Shown here: one piece after another, positions 42,826-49,384 of the stretch
Position numbering within the stretch: the first letter of the stretch is position 1
Layout: each line of letters opens with the position of its first letter
Assembly: GCA_963817025.1 (NCBI GenBank)
Contig: CAWFML010000005.1
Span: 496,001 to 560,000, forward strand
Direction of reading: 5' to 3'
Origin: JACMLC01 sp963817025
Lineage (GTDB): Bacteria; Acidobacteriota; Blastocatellia; Pyrinomonadales; Pyrinomonadaceae
DNA length: 64,000 nucleotides
Notes under the pieces: model-generated
The model's database searches: none
Told to the model about the DNA's origin: nothing
The model's input: the letters and a program-made list of their open reading frames with translations, nothing else
Translations under genes and position numbers: made by a program

Positions 42826-43893
42826 TCACTGTGCGGCGACTGCCGCGACATGTTGACCGTTCCCGTTCGCGCTCGGAGTGACGGTCTGCACTTCCGGCTC
42901 GCGGCGCCGATTGATTTCAGCCAGTAGAGCGCGCAGCCATTCAAGAGACGATTCTTTATTCAGAACCTCTTGAACTTCCGGCTGTGGCAACTGCGCTTTC
43001 AAAAATGCCAGCACGGTTTCGGCTGATTGCGCCATTATCATTTCTGCGCCCGCGCTCTCTGCCGGGAACTTATTCACAACTTCCATGTATCGCTGCGCGA
43101 TTGACCGGACGGGCGCGTTCCTCCCCATCGCAGCGATCATGTCCCCTGACATCTGATTCATCTCAGTTTCAAATGTCGGGGCAGGCGGCGCGGAAGGCTG
43201 CGGCGTAGATGCGCCCGCTGCTTGTGACTGCGGAGTAGTTGCGGGGCGTTGCGGCGGCTGTGCTGTGGGCTGTGGAGGCGGCGCACGCATGCTGTTAATG
43301 GCTTGTACAGCGATGCCTGCGATCTGCGCGAAGCCTTGCGGATTCTCAATGGCTTTGCTGACCAGACCGCCGAACATGCCGACAATGCTTGTGTCTTTCT
43401 CTTCGAGACTTTCACCTGTGGCAAGTCTGACGAGACGATCTGCTGACAGCTCATCGCCTGCTTTTGTTTTTTCAAAGAGAAGTTCACCAACTTTGTCCAT
43501 CAAATTAAAACCCGGCTTCTCTTGTGTTTCAGTTTGAGCGGAATTGTTCTGCGCGACCTTTTCCTTGAGCTGGTCAATCTGCGACTGCACAGCTTGAAGC
43601 TGCGCGTCCGATTTGGCCCGCTCAAGCGCAAGCTCTTTCTCACGCAACTGCTCGTTAAATTCCCGCTCGCGTTGTAACTGTTGATTCAATAGCTCGCGCT
43701 CGATTGAAGAGACGCCGCCCGACTCCTGCACGATGATGCGCGGGCGCAGTTTCTTGCGCGTGCGCGGTTCACTTACCACAGGCGCAGGTATTGACGTTGG
43801 CCGTGCTGAGAACTCGACAGTTTCAACGCGTGGTTTTAAGTGCAGGACTTTGGGTTGTCCATGCACGCGACCATTAAGGCGTAACTCGACCAA
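42826..43893 (-). CDS. Element operon gene 1: coiled-coil protein with Pro/Gln linker
   Basis: 355 residues from TTG 43,893 (a TAA lies three codons upstream; a GTG nine codons in is the alternative). Residues about 60-120 are a strong coiled coil (IERELLNQQLQREREFNEQL and on). A hydrophobic helical patch (GMFGGLVSKAIENPQGFAQI) is followed by a Pro/Gln/Ala-rich linker of about 40 residues and a helical C-terminal domain (about 255-330). It has no beta-rich capsid-like region. As the longest product and first gene of the operon it may be a scaffold or structural protein; this is inference. Confidence 0.62.
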   Translation of the reverse strand: MVELRLNGRVHGQPKVLHLKPRVETVEFSARPTSIPAPVVSEPRTRKKLRPRIIVQESGGVSSIERELLNQQLQREREFNEQLREKELALERAKSDAQLQAVQSQIDQLKEKVAQNNSAQTETQEKPGFNLMDKVGELLFEKTKAGDELSADRLVRLATGESLEEKDTSIVGMFGGLVSKAIENPQGFAQIAGIAVQAINSMRAPPPQPTAQPPQRPATTPQSQAAGASTPQPSAPPAPTFETEMNQMSGDMIAAMGRNAPVRSIAQRYMEVVNKFPAESAGAEMIMAQSAETVLAFLKAQLPQPEVQEVLNKESSLEWLRALLAEINRRREPEVQTVTPSANGNGQHVAAVAAQ

Positions 43894-43916
43894 ACGCGGT
43901 TACTGTGGCGCGCGTG

Positions 43917-43943
43917 AAGGGGCAGCTATCATAGCTGCCCCTT
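43917..43943. repeat. Hairpin, left flank of the zinc-ribbon gene
   Basis: AAGGGGCAGCTA TCA TAGCTGCCCCTT, a 12-bp perfect stem followed by TTCTTTTC on the plus strand. It lies in a divergent promoter region, where a plain terminator would be odd. Nearly the same sequence recurs at 44,701. Confidence 0.75.
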
Positions 43944-44010
43944 TTCTTTTCACTCCACTTCATATTTACTGCGCTGCTCTTTCAAACCTCTCAGAAAAGG
44001 TTAATTCAAT

Positions 44011-44694
44011 ATGAAATCTGGTCCATCAAAAGATAAGCCGCTTGAAGTGCGCCCATGTTGCATTAAATGCCGCAAGCAAATGTCACGAAATAGGGATACC
44101 TTTCGTTGTCGTAGCTGCCCGCGCTGGGGCTGTAAGGCCCACTCTATAAGTAGGGTCAACTCATCAAATCCTTACTGCTTACACTGTCGCCAACAGATGT
44201 GCTACGCCCGCCCGTCACCAGATAAGCTTGTCTTTCAATGCACAAAATGTAGGCGCACAGTAACTGCGCGTTCTACCTATCACGGGCGTCTGAGCACTTT
44301 ACCTTTCTGCATTCATTGCCGAAGAATGATGTATAGAACACGCGGCACAGCGTTACCGGGCGGCAGTGATACGGGCGGATTTAGGTGTGGCAACTGCAAA
44401 GCGTATACGCTCGAAAATCCAGTGAGATACAAACCGCGCCCATCATGGCGAGCAGCGCGTATTATGCGGCTTGTAGATGATGTTCTGCCGAATCATCTCG
44501 ACGTTGAGACTCGACAGGAACTTAGAGCCGCGCTCTTATGTGATTTGCTCTCTGGGAAGATTAAGCAAAGTTGGTTGGGAGCCAAAACCGTACGTCGCTA
44601 TATGAGTAATGCCCGCGTCTCAAGCTATGCTGATGTGAGGCTTGATGCTGTGCTGCCGAGTGGCAATAGACTTATTGATCTGTTCGTTGGATGA
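44011..44694 (+). CDS. Triple zinc-ribbon protein
   Basis: 227 residues. Three related ribbons are visible: CCIKCRKQM with FRCRSC; YCLHCRQQMCY with FQCTKCRR; and FCIHCRRMMY with FRCGNCKA. Each has two CxxC knuckles, so three zinc sites are likely. The C-terminal 85 residues are helical and basic at first (WRAARIMRLVDDVLPNHLD, then GAKTVRRYMSNARVSSYAD). The design suggests nucleic acid binding, perhaps a regulator. Upstream AAAAGG can serve as ribosome binding site. The gene is bracketed by two near-identical hairpins. Confidence 0.7.
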   Translation: MKSGPSKDKPLEVRPCCIKCRKQMSRNRDTFRCRSCPRWGCKAHSISRVNSSNPYCLHCRQQMCYARPSPDKLVFQCTKCRRTVTARSTYHGRLSTLPFCIHCRRMMYRTRGTALPGGSDTGGFRCGNCKAYTLENPVRYKPRPSWRAARIMRLVDDVLPNHLDVETRQELRAALLCDLLSGKIKQSWLGAKTVRRYMSNARVSSYADVRLDAVLPSGNRLIDLFVG

Positions 44695-44700
44695 AAAGAT

Positions 44701-44725
44701 AGGGGCGGCTGTCATGGCCGCCCCT
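44701..44725. repeat. Hairpin, right flank of the zinc-ribbon gene
   Basis: AGGGGCGGC TGTCATG GCCGCCCCT, six bases after the stop codon. It differs from the 43,917 copy only by transitions that keep most pairs (A to G and T to C). It can act as terminator but lacks a strong T-run. Confidence 0.7.
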
Positions 44726-44812
44726 TACCAATCTAATAATCTTGACTCGCTTGCATTTTTAGCATAAAAGCGTCTTGCTAGTTCTACCTCACGTGCGAAA
44801 AGGAGTTGATTC

Positions 44813-45469
44813 TTGGCCGACAACTTAGCTACCTCAGAATCAAAATCAGCTTTCTATCCTTCATATGCGGAGTTCTCCAAAACTCTAAGAACTTGGTTTG
44901 TAGCTTTCGGAATTGGAGCGCCTGTAGTTTTGCTATCTAACGAAAAAATATGGCCGACTATAGTGGCATCTGGATGTGCCTTTGATCTGGGATTACTTTT
45001 TCTTTTTGGCGGAGGAATACAAATCATAAGCGCCCTCGTAAACAAACATGCTATGTGGCACATGTACTTTGCTGAACAGAGCAATGAGAACCCAAACGAA
45101 ATAGAAAACAATAAAAGCTTGCAGGAGGAAATGTTGAAAAAATCACGACACGGCTCTACAAGAATTTATCGTTATTCCTGTTGGTATTCGTATCAGAACT
45201 GGATAGATGAATTGTTGGATTTTTTCACACTAGTAATGTTTGCTTGGGCGACTGGACTTGCTTTCGTAATTCTTAGTAATTCTAGCGGTAGTATTTCCAG
45301 AGATACATTTAAGAGTCAATTAGCATGGATATTGGGATTCTTTTTGATGATTATTATTTCAATGGTATGGTCACATATATATCTTAAATCACCAGAGAAA
45401 GAGCCAAACTGCCCGCCAAACACCACTGGGGGGGAACCGGAAGCCCACGCGACTAGACCTCTAGAGTAG
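44813..45469 (+). CDS. Four-helix membrane protein in AT-rich DNA
   Basis: 218 residues from TTG 44,813, preceded by AAGGAG at 7 bases. Four hydrophobic segments: WFVAFGIGAPVVLLS, DLGLLFLFGGGIQIIS, FFTLVMFAWATGLAFVIL and LAWILGFFLMIIISMVW, with a charged loop of about 60 residues between the second and third. The DNA is roughly one third GC in sampled lines, well below the element's operon genes. No family recognised. As element cargo it could be an exclusion or toxin-type membrane protein, but nothing in the sequence shows this. Confidence 0.6.
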   Translation: MADNLATSESKSAFYPSYAEFSKTLRTWFVAFGIGAPVVLLSNEKIWPTIVASGCAFDLGLLFLFGGGIQIISALVNKHAMWHMYFAEQSNENPNEIENNKSLQEEMLKKSRHGSTRIYRYSCWYSYQNWIDELLDFFTLVMFAWATGLAFVILSNSSGSISRDTFKSQLAWILGFFLMIIISMVWSHIYLKSPEKEPNCPPNTTGGEPEAHATRPLE

Positions 45470-45559
45470 TCTTAGAAATCCTTGTTTACAAGTGTCCTTT
45501 AATATGTAGCCTCTAGTGGTAATTATATATCTAACACTTTTGACAGACCTCATACGAGC

Positions 45560-46333
45560 CTAACGAAGCGGTAAATTGTGGGCGATGGAAATCTTTTCTA
45601 AAGAAGTATATTCAATTATATCCATATCGTTTGGGATTGAGTACAAAGCAGCGAACGAATTGCGAAATCTTTTTGCTGTCCTACGCTCTATATTTGTGCA
45701 AAACTTATTTGCTTCCCAAGCTGTAAGATCGGCGGCTTGAAAGGCTGTGAATCCTGTCTTGTCGGCAAAGCTAATAGAGTGTGGCGTTAGAGGCGTAACG
45801 CGGTCTAAAAACTCTCCGCTATGCTTTGCGCCGCGCTCGAAAACTAAAGCCATCTGACCTGTATAACCGCGCTCTTTGTACCACTTCTGCACAGTGCCGA
45901 CGCACGACATTGCCGCAAGAGGATAAGGGTTGCCGATGAACTCACGAAACATATATTTTTCATTGATTCGGCGATAGTCTTTCAAAATCACAGATGTCGT
46001 AATGCCTCTACGAACATTTTTTCGGAGAATTGATACAAGGCGCGCGATGAATGCTCTGCGTCGGGCTTCGTCTCTTTTCCAGCCCTCAAACTCCCGTAAA
46101 GAATGTGCGAAGTCGCGCATATGAAACAATGAAACGCCAAACTCAGTTAGCGCGTCTTTCCACTCGGATTCAAAGGCAATCCATTGCCCTACGCTGGCGA
46201 TGTAGCCGCCAACAACAACGGCTTCGCCTTCGTCCGGTGTTCCACTTTCATCAAAGTATCCAGCGTACACGGCTATGCAATCCGTTAAACTCAAGCACAA
46301 AACTGCTGCTAAATCGCTAACCAAAAGAATCAT
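45560..46333 (-). CDS. DUF3800 family protein
   Basis: About 257 residues. The DUF3800 signature YFDESGTPDEGEAVVVGGYI lies near the N-terminus, with later VFERGAKHSGEFLDRV and FTAFQAADLTAWEANKFC. The family has an RNase H-like fold with acidic residues (Asp and Glu of DES, the late Asp of AAD), suggesting nuclease activity, and is often found on mobile elements. I start at ATG 46,333 (AAGGAG 14 bases upstream); a GTG at 46,270 just before YAGYFDESG is closer to the usual family start. It is convergent with the membrane protein gene. Confidence 0.8.
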   Translation of the reverse strand: MILLVSDLAAVLCLSLTDCIAVYAGYFDESGTPDEGEAVVVGGYIASVGQWIAFESEWKDALTEFGVSLFHMRDFAHSLREFEGWKRDEARRRAFIARLVSILRKNVRRGITTSVILKDYRRINEKYMFREFIGNPYPLAAMSCVGTVQKWYKERGYTGQMALVFERGAKHSGEFLDRVTPLTPHSISFADKTGFTAFQAADLTAWEANKFCTNIERRTAKRFRNSFAALYSIPNDMDIIEYTSLEKISIAHNLPLR

Positions 46334-46428
46334 AGCCTGCCTTGCCACTCCTTATAAATGAATTTCAGACAATCTTGGGTTTTGGCCTGTCGCACTCCTG
46401 TCACTGTAATTGGTGCTAAGGGATGGTA

Positions 46429-46517
46429 TGAGATGTCAGAGAATGATATTTGAAATTGTTTCCTGACGGCGGCAACCTGTAAGAGATGTTAAGAGATGTC
46501 ACTTCATGTTAAGTGAC
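46429..46517. promoter_or_regulatory. Candidate integrase arm sites beside attR
   Basis: TGAGATGTCA (46,429), then two tandem decamers AAGAGATGTT AAGAGATGTC (46,481-46,500), then an inverted repeat GTCACTT/AAGTGAC (46,498-46,517). The repeats lie 15-100 bases inside attR, where arm-type or excisionase sites are expected. Confidence 0.45.
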
Positions 46518-46531
46518 AGATAAATGTCTGG

Positions 46532-46550
46532 AAACATAAGCATTGACAGG
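46532..46550. repeat. attR core
   Basis: AAACATAAGCATTGACAGG, identical to the attL core. It contains TTGACA, the -35 hexamer of the promoter of the following MerR-type gene. Confidence 0.88.
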
Positions 46551-46571
46551 ATTAGAGGCCGCGAGTAACAT
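46543..46571 (+). promoter_or_regulatory. Sigma-70 promoter of the MerR-type gene, straddling the element boundary
   Basis: TTGACA (46,543-46,548) is a perfect -35 within attR; 17 bases later stands TAACAT (46,566-46,571), four of six matches to -10. The -10 and start site lie in chromosomal DNA, the -35 in the repeat. Confidence 0.6.
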
Positions 46572-46695
46572 GTGCCTCAGGTCGAGCCGGTATGTGCGCG
46601 TTCGTCCCGTTCGCGCCTTTCCTTTGGTAGGTCAAGTTCGAGCCGTCAGCCGAAGAGCAAGCGAGTTGCTTTTGACGGGGAGGTCTCTCGGAATT

Positions 46696-47220
46696 ATGAA
46701 CCATGCCGCTGTCGCTATCCCCGAAAAGCTTTTCTTCAAAATCGGAGAAGTCTGCGATTTGTCCGGCGTGCAGGCGCATGTTCTGCGCTACTGGGAGTCT
46801 GAATTCCCGATGCTCTCGCCGCAAAAGAACCGCGCCGGACAACGCACCTATCGCAAGCGCGACGTTGAGATAGCCCTGCGTATCAAAGAACTGCTTTACG
46901 ATGACCAGTACACGATTGCGGGAGCAAAGAAAAAACTGGCCGCCGAGCTTCGCGGCGCAAGCAAGCTCAAAGTAGTGACTCCGGAGATGACCGCACAGCA
47001 GTCCGCGCCCTCTCCTCCTCCAGCGCCTCCCGTCTATCAACCGTCTGCCATGCCTCTCGCAGAAGCGCATGCTTTAGTCAATGACGCGCAGACGCTTGAG
47101 ACCAGTCGCCTGATGACCTCAGACCAGCGCAACTCTCTGCATCATCTTGCGGGACAGTTGCGCGAACTGCTCTCGATACTCGACGCGGGCGAGACAGACC
47201 TGCGGCAGCATGGCAAATAG
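46696..47220 (+). CDS. MerR-type HTH transcriptional regulator
   Basis: 174 residues starting MNHAAVAIPEKLFFKIGEVC. The winged HTH is FKIGEVCDLSGVQAHVLRYW followed by ESEFPMLSPQKNRAGQRTYR, typical of the MlrA/MerR-like group. A Pro-rich linker (SAPSPPPAPPVYQP) separates it from a C-terminal helix (SLHHLAGQLRELLSILDAGE) that probably dimerises. No metal-binding cysteines are present, so it is not a metal sensor. GGGGAGG lies 12 bases upstream of the ATG. Its promoter -35 lies inside attR, so integration changed the upstream DNA but kept the core promoter. Confidence 0.88.
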   Translation: MNHAAVAIPEKLFFKIGEVCDLSGVQAHVLRYWESEFPMLSPQKNRAGQRTYRKRDVEIALRIKELLYDDQYTIAGAKKKLAAELRGASKLKVVTPEMTAQQSAPSPPPAPPVYQPSAMPLAEAHALVNDAQTLETSRLMTSDQRNSLHHLAGQLRELLSILDAGETDLRQHGK

Positions 47221-47259
47221 CCTGTCTTTCATCTTCCCGCAAACGTCTACTTGCCGCAT

Positions 47260-47287
47260 TTGACAAAAATAATTTTCCAGAGATACT
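47260..47287 (+). promoter_or_regulatory. Promoter of tRNA-Pro
   Basis: TTGACA (47,260-47,265), 16-base spacer, GATACT (47,282-47,287). The tRNA begins 13 bases later, a suitable distance for a short 5' leader. Confidence 0.6.
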
Positions 47288-47300
47288 AGTGTGGCTGTGA

Positions 47301-47374
47301 CGGGACGTGGCGCAGCCTGGTAGCGCGCTTCCTTGGGGTGGAAGAGGCCGTGAGTTCGAATCTCGCCGTCCCGA
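47301..47374 (+). tRNA. tRNA-Pro (GGG)
   Basis: A 74-base cloverleaf. The 7-bp acceptor stem pairs CGGGACG with CGTCCCG, with discriminator A at 47,374. The D arm is GCGCAGCCTGGTAGCGC, the anticodon arm is CTTCC TTGGGGT GGAAG giving anticodon GGG (reads CCC/CCU), and the T arm has GTTCGAATC. The 3' CCA is not encoded. It is not the integration site of the neighbouring element, whose attR is 750 bases upstream. Confidence 0.97.
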
Positions 47375-47383
47375 TGTACTTAA

Positions 47384-47419
47384 AAAGAGCCTTCAACTCA
47401 ACCGAGTTGAAGGCTCTTT
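47384..47419 (+). terminator. Terminator after tRNA-Pro
   Basis: A 16-bp perfect stem (47,384-47,399 with 47,404-47,419) and loop AACC, 10 bases after the tRNA. The stem contains its own A-rich 5' and T-rich 3' ends, so it can also serve the convergent OsmC gene. Confidence 0.85.
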
Positions 47420-47452
47420 ATCATTGCCGGCAGCTTGAAACTCAAACCTCTT

Positions 47453-47878
47453 TTAATCCTTCAACTCTGCAACCACGATCTCCGAGGTCAGGGTTTTGTG
47501 CACGGGGCATTTGTGCGAAATCTCTTGCAGGCGCGTGCGTTGCTCGTCCGTCAAATCGCCTTCAAACGTCACGGCGCGCTCGATGCGATGGACAAAGCCT
47601 TCCGCGCTCTCGGTACACTCGGCGCAATCTTTGGCATGAATCCTCTGCATCCGCAGGCGCACTGTGACGCGCTCTAAGGGCCACTCTTTACGACGCGCAT
47701 ACAGCGTCACTGTCATGGAGATGCAGCCGCCGAGCGCGGCCAGCAGGAGCGTGTACGGGTCTGGCCCGCCGCCGTCGCCGCCGAGGCTCGCAGGCTCGTC
47801 AATTATCAGGGTCTGATGCTCGCCGTAGCGGACTTCGTTCTGTAGGTTCTTTAAAGAGGTAACGATAACTTCGCTCAT
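47453..47878 (-). CDS. OsmC family peroxiredoxin-like protein
   Basis: 141 residues. The two family cysteines are in LGGCISMTVTLYARRK and SHKCPVHKTL. The order and spacing fit OsmC/YhfA-type proteins that reduce organic hydroperoxides. The GGDGGGPDPYTLLLAALGGC run is typical of the YhfA-like subgroup. Ends EIVVAELKD. Two extra Cys (CAEC) lie mid-chain. Monocistronic; convergent with the tRNA. Confidence 0.92.
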   Translation of the reverse strand: MSEVIVTSLKNLQNEVRYGEHQTLIIDEPASLGGDGGGPDPYTLLLAALGGCISMTVTLYARRKEWPLERVTVRLRMQRIHAKDCAECTESAEGFVHRIERAVTFEGDLTDEQRTRLQEISHKCPVHKTLTSEIVVAELKD

Positions 47879-47974
47879 CCTGGAGCCGACCTTTCTGCGA
47901 AGGAATTTTTAGAGAGCCTGTGCCGCAACATCTTGCGAGGGACTGAAGCATCGCCACGATAGCGCAGGTGAACG

Positions 47975-48043
47975 CAAAATTAAAAATATAAAATGCAAAA
48001 ATCAAGACTGCCTTTTCATTTTTAATTTTACATTTTGCATTTC
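47975..48043. repeat. AT-rich inverted word-repeat ahead of sucC
   Basis: The left arm AAAATTAAAAATATAAAATG pairs with the right arm CATTTTTAATTTTACATTTT, with outer GCAAAA/TTTTGC words. It lies in the divergent region between OsmC and sucC. Confidence 0.7.
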
Positions 48044-48126
48044 TTGCGGCTACACTCCAACGTCAATCAACCAGACATTTTTTGTAGAACGCGCTTCAAC
48101 CAATCATCGAGCGAGGAGCTTTTAAA

Positions 48127-49287
48127 GTGAAGATTCACGAATATCAAGGCAAAGAGTTGTTAAAGAAGTTCGGGGTTCCAGTGCCGCGCGGAATCGTCGC
48201 GCGCTCGCCGGAAGAGGCATATAACGCGGCGAAGGAATTAGGCACGGATGTGGTCGTCGTCAAAGCGCAGATACACGCGGGCGGGCGCGGCAAGGGCGGC
48301 GGCGTCAAGCTGGCGAAGTCGCCTGATGAAGCCAGAGAGGTTGCCAGCCAGATACTCGGCATGAATCTCATCACGCACCAGACCGGGCCTGAAGGCAGAG
48401 AAGTGCGCGTGCTCTTAATCGAAGAGGGCCTGCCGATTGATAAGGAATTTTACCTGGGCATCGTGCTCGACAGGGCGAGCGGGCGGCCAGTCTTTATGGC
48501 TTCGGCTGCGGGCGGCATGGACATCGAAGAGGTGGCTGCCAAGACACCCGAACTGATTATGAAGGAGCAGGTTAACCCGGCAGTCGGGTTTCGTCCCTTT
48601 CAGGCGCGAAAGCTCGCCTTCTTTCTGGGGCTTCCGCCGGAGCTGATTAATCAGGCCGCCAAATTCATGCAATCGCTCTATACGGCCTACGAGCAGTTGG
48701 ACGCTTCCTTGCTGGAAATCAATCCGTTTCTGCTGACCAAAGATAATCGCCTGATCGCGCTCGACGCGAAAGTCAATTTTGACGATAACGCGATGTTTCG
48801 TCATAAAGAGTTTATGGACTTGCGCGACTTCAACGAAGAAGAGCCGCTTGAGATCGAAGCCTCAAAGTTTGATTTGAACTATATCAAGCTCGACGGCAAC
48901 ATCGCTTGTATGGTCAACGGCGCGGGCCTTGCGATGGCGACGATGGACATCATCAAGCTCGCTGGCGGCGAGCCTGCAAACTTCCTTGATGTCGGCGGCG
49001 GAGCGTCGCAGGAGCGTGTCGAAGCAGCATTTAAAATTCTGCTGGCGGACGAGAACGTGCGCGCCGTCTTGATAAATATCTTCGGCGGCATTGTCCGCTG
49101 CGATATGGTGGCGCGCGGCGTGGTCGGCGCGGCGCAGAATCTTGGCATCAGTGTCCCGGTCGTCGTCCGCCTAGAAGGCACGAACGTCGAAGAAGGCCAG
49201 CGCGTGATACGTGATTCGGGGCTGAACTTCACGGTGGCGAGCGGCATGAAGGACGCCGCCGAAAAAGTGGTCGCAGCAGCAGGATAA
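48127..49287 (+). CDS. sucC: Succinyl-CoA synthetase beta subunit
   Basis: 386 residues from GTG 48,127 (GAGGAG 9 bases upstream), MKIHEYQGKELLKKFGVPVP. It has the ATP-grasp domain (VVVKAQIHAGGRGKGGGVKL, GREVRVLLIEEGLPI, DASLLEINPFLL) and the C-terminal CoA-ligase domain (NIFGGIVRCDMVARGV, the Glu/phosphohistidine-interaction region). It forms the TCA-cycle succinate-CoA ligase with SucD. Unusually, sucD is not next to it but 2.9 kb downstream beyond two other genes. Confidence 0.96.
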   Translation: MKIHEYQGKELLKKFGVPVPRGIVARSPEEAYNAAKELGTDVVVVKAQIHAGGRGKGGGVKLAKSPDEAREVASQILGMNLITHQTGPEGREVRVLLIEEGLPIDKEFYLGIVLDRASGRPVFMASAAGGMDIEEVAAKTPELIMKEQVNPAVGFRPFQARKLAFFLGLPPELINQAAKFMQSLYTAYEQLDASLLEINPFLLTKDNRLIALDAKVNFDDNAMFRHKEFMDLRDFNEEEPLEIEASKFDLNYIKLDGNIACMVNGAGLAMATMDIIKLAGGEPANFLDVGGGASQERVEAAFKILLADENVRAVLINIFGGIVRCDMVARGVVGAAQNLGISVPVVVRLEGTNVEEGQRVIRDSGLNFTVASGMKDAAEKVVAAAG

Positions 49288-49289
49288 GT

Positions 49290-49382
49290 AAGAAGGTAAA
49301 AGTAAAAAGGTAAAAGGCAAAAGTGAAGAAAGCTTGGATGCTTTTCTTACTTTTGCCTTTTACCTTTTTACTTTTACCTTGT
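49290..49382. repeat. AAGTAAAAAGG inverted word-repeat (family E)
   Basis: The left arm AAGGTAAAAGTAAAAAGGTA plus AAAGGCAAAAGTGAAGAAAG pairs with the right arm CTTTTGCCTTTTACCTTTTT plus ACTTTTACCTT. It lies between the convergent sucC and M48 protease genes. Confidence 0.85.
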
Positions 49383-49384
49383 CT

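Larger units (their letters stand above)
35920..46550. mobile_element. 10.6-kb integrated element bounded by 19-bp direct repeats
   Basis: An exact 19-bp direct repeat (AAACATAAGCATTGACAGG) occurs at 35,920-35,938 and 46,532-46,550. Just inside the left copy lie a tyrosine integrase and an excisionase-like gene, which is the expected arrangement at an attL. Excision would release about 10,612 bases. Modules from left: integration/excision, primase-polymerase, hairpin-rich spacer, nine-gene operon of mostly membrane proteins with a lysozyme, and an AT-rich cargo. No terminase, portal, tail, relaxase or transposase is recognisable. No word-repeat palindromes of the chromosomal type occur inside it, which supports a foreign origin. 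Confidence 0.88.

Noticed and set aside
42826..43893. Double-jelly-roll major capsid protein in operon gene 1
   Set aside because: The sequence is coiled coil, Pro/Gln linker and helices, not beta-rich. No other product has a suitable length.
44701..44725. Plain terminator of the zinc-ribbon gene
   Set aside because: It may terminate, but its close match to the hairpin at 43,917 in a divergent promoter region makes that explanation alone insufficient.
35920..46550. Tailed prophage or inovirus
   Set aside because: No terminase, portal, tape measure, baseplate or Zot-type ATPase is visible among the products; only integrase, PrimPol and a lysozyme are phage-like.
46543..46695. Longer N-terminus for the MerR-type protein
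   Set aside because: The extra 51 residues are Arg/Ser-rich and would begin inside the promoter; the conserved protein starts at 46,696.
47301..47374. tRNA-Pro as the integration site of the 10.6-kb element
   Set aside because: The 19-bp direct repeat lies about 750 bases upstream and does not match the tRNA, and no tRNA fragment occurs at the left end.
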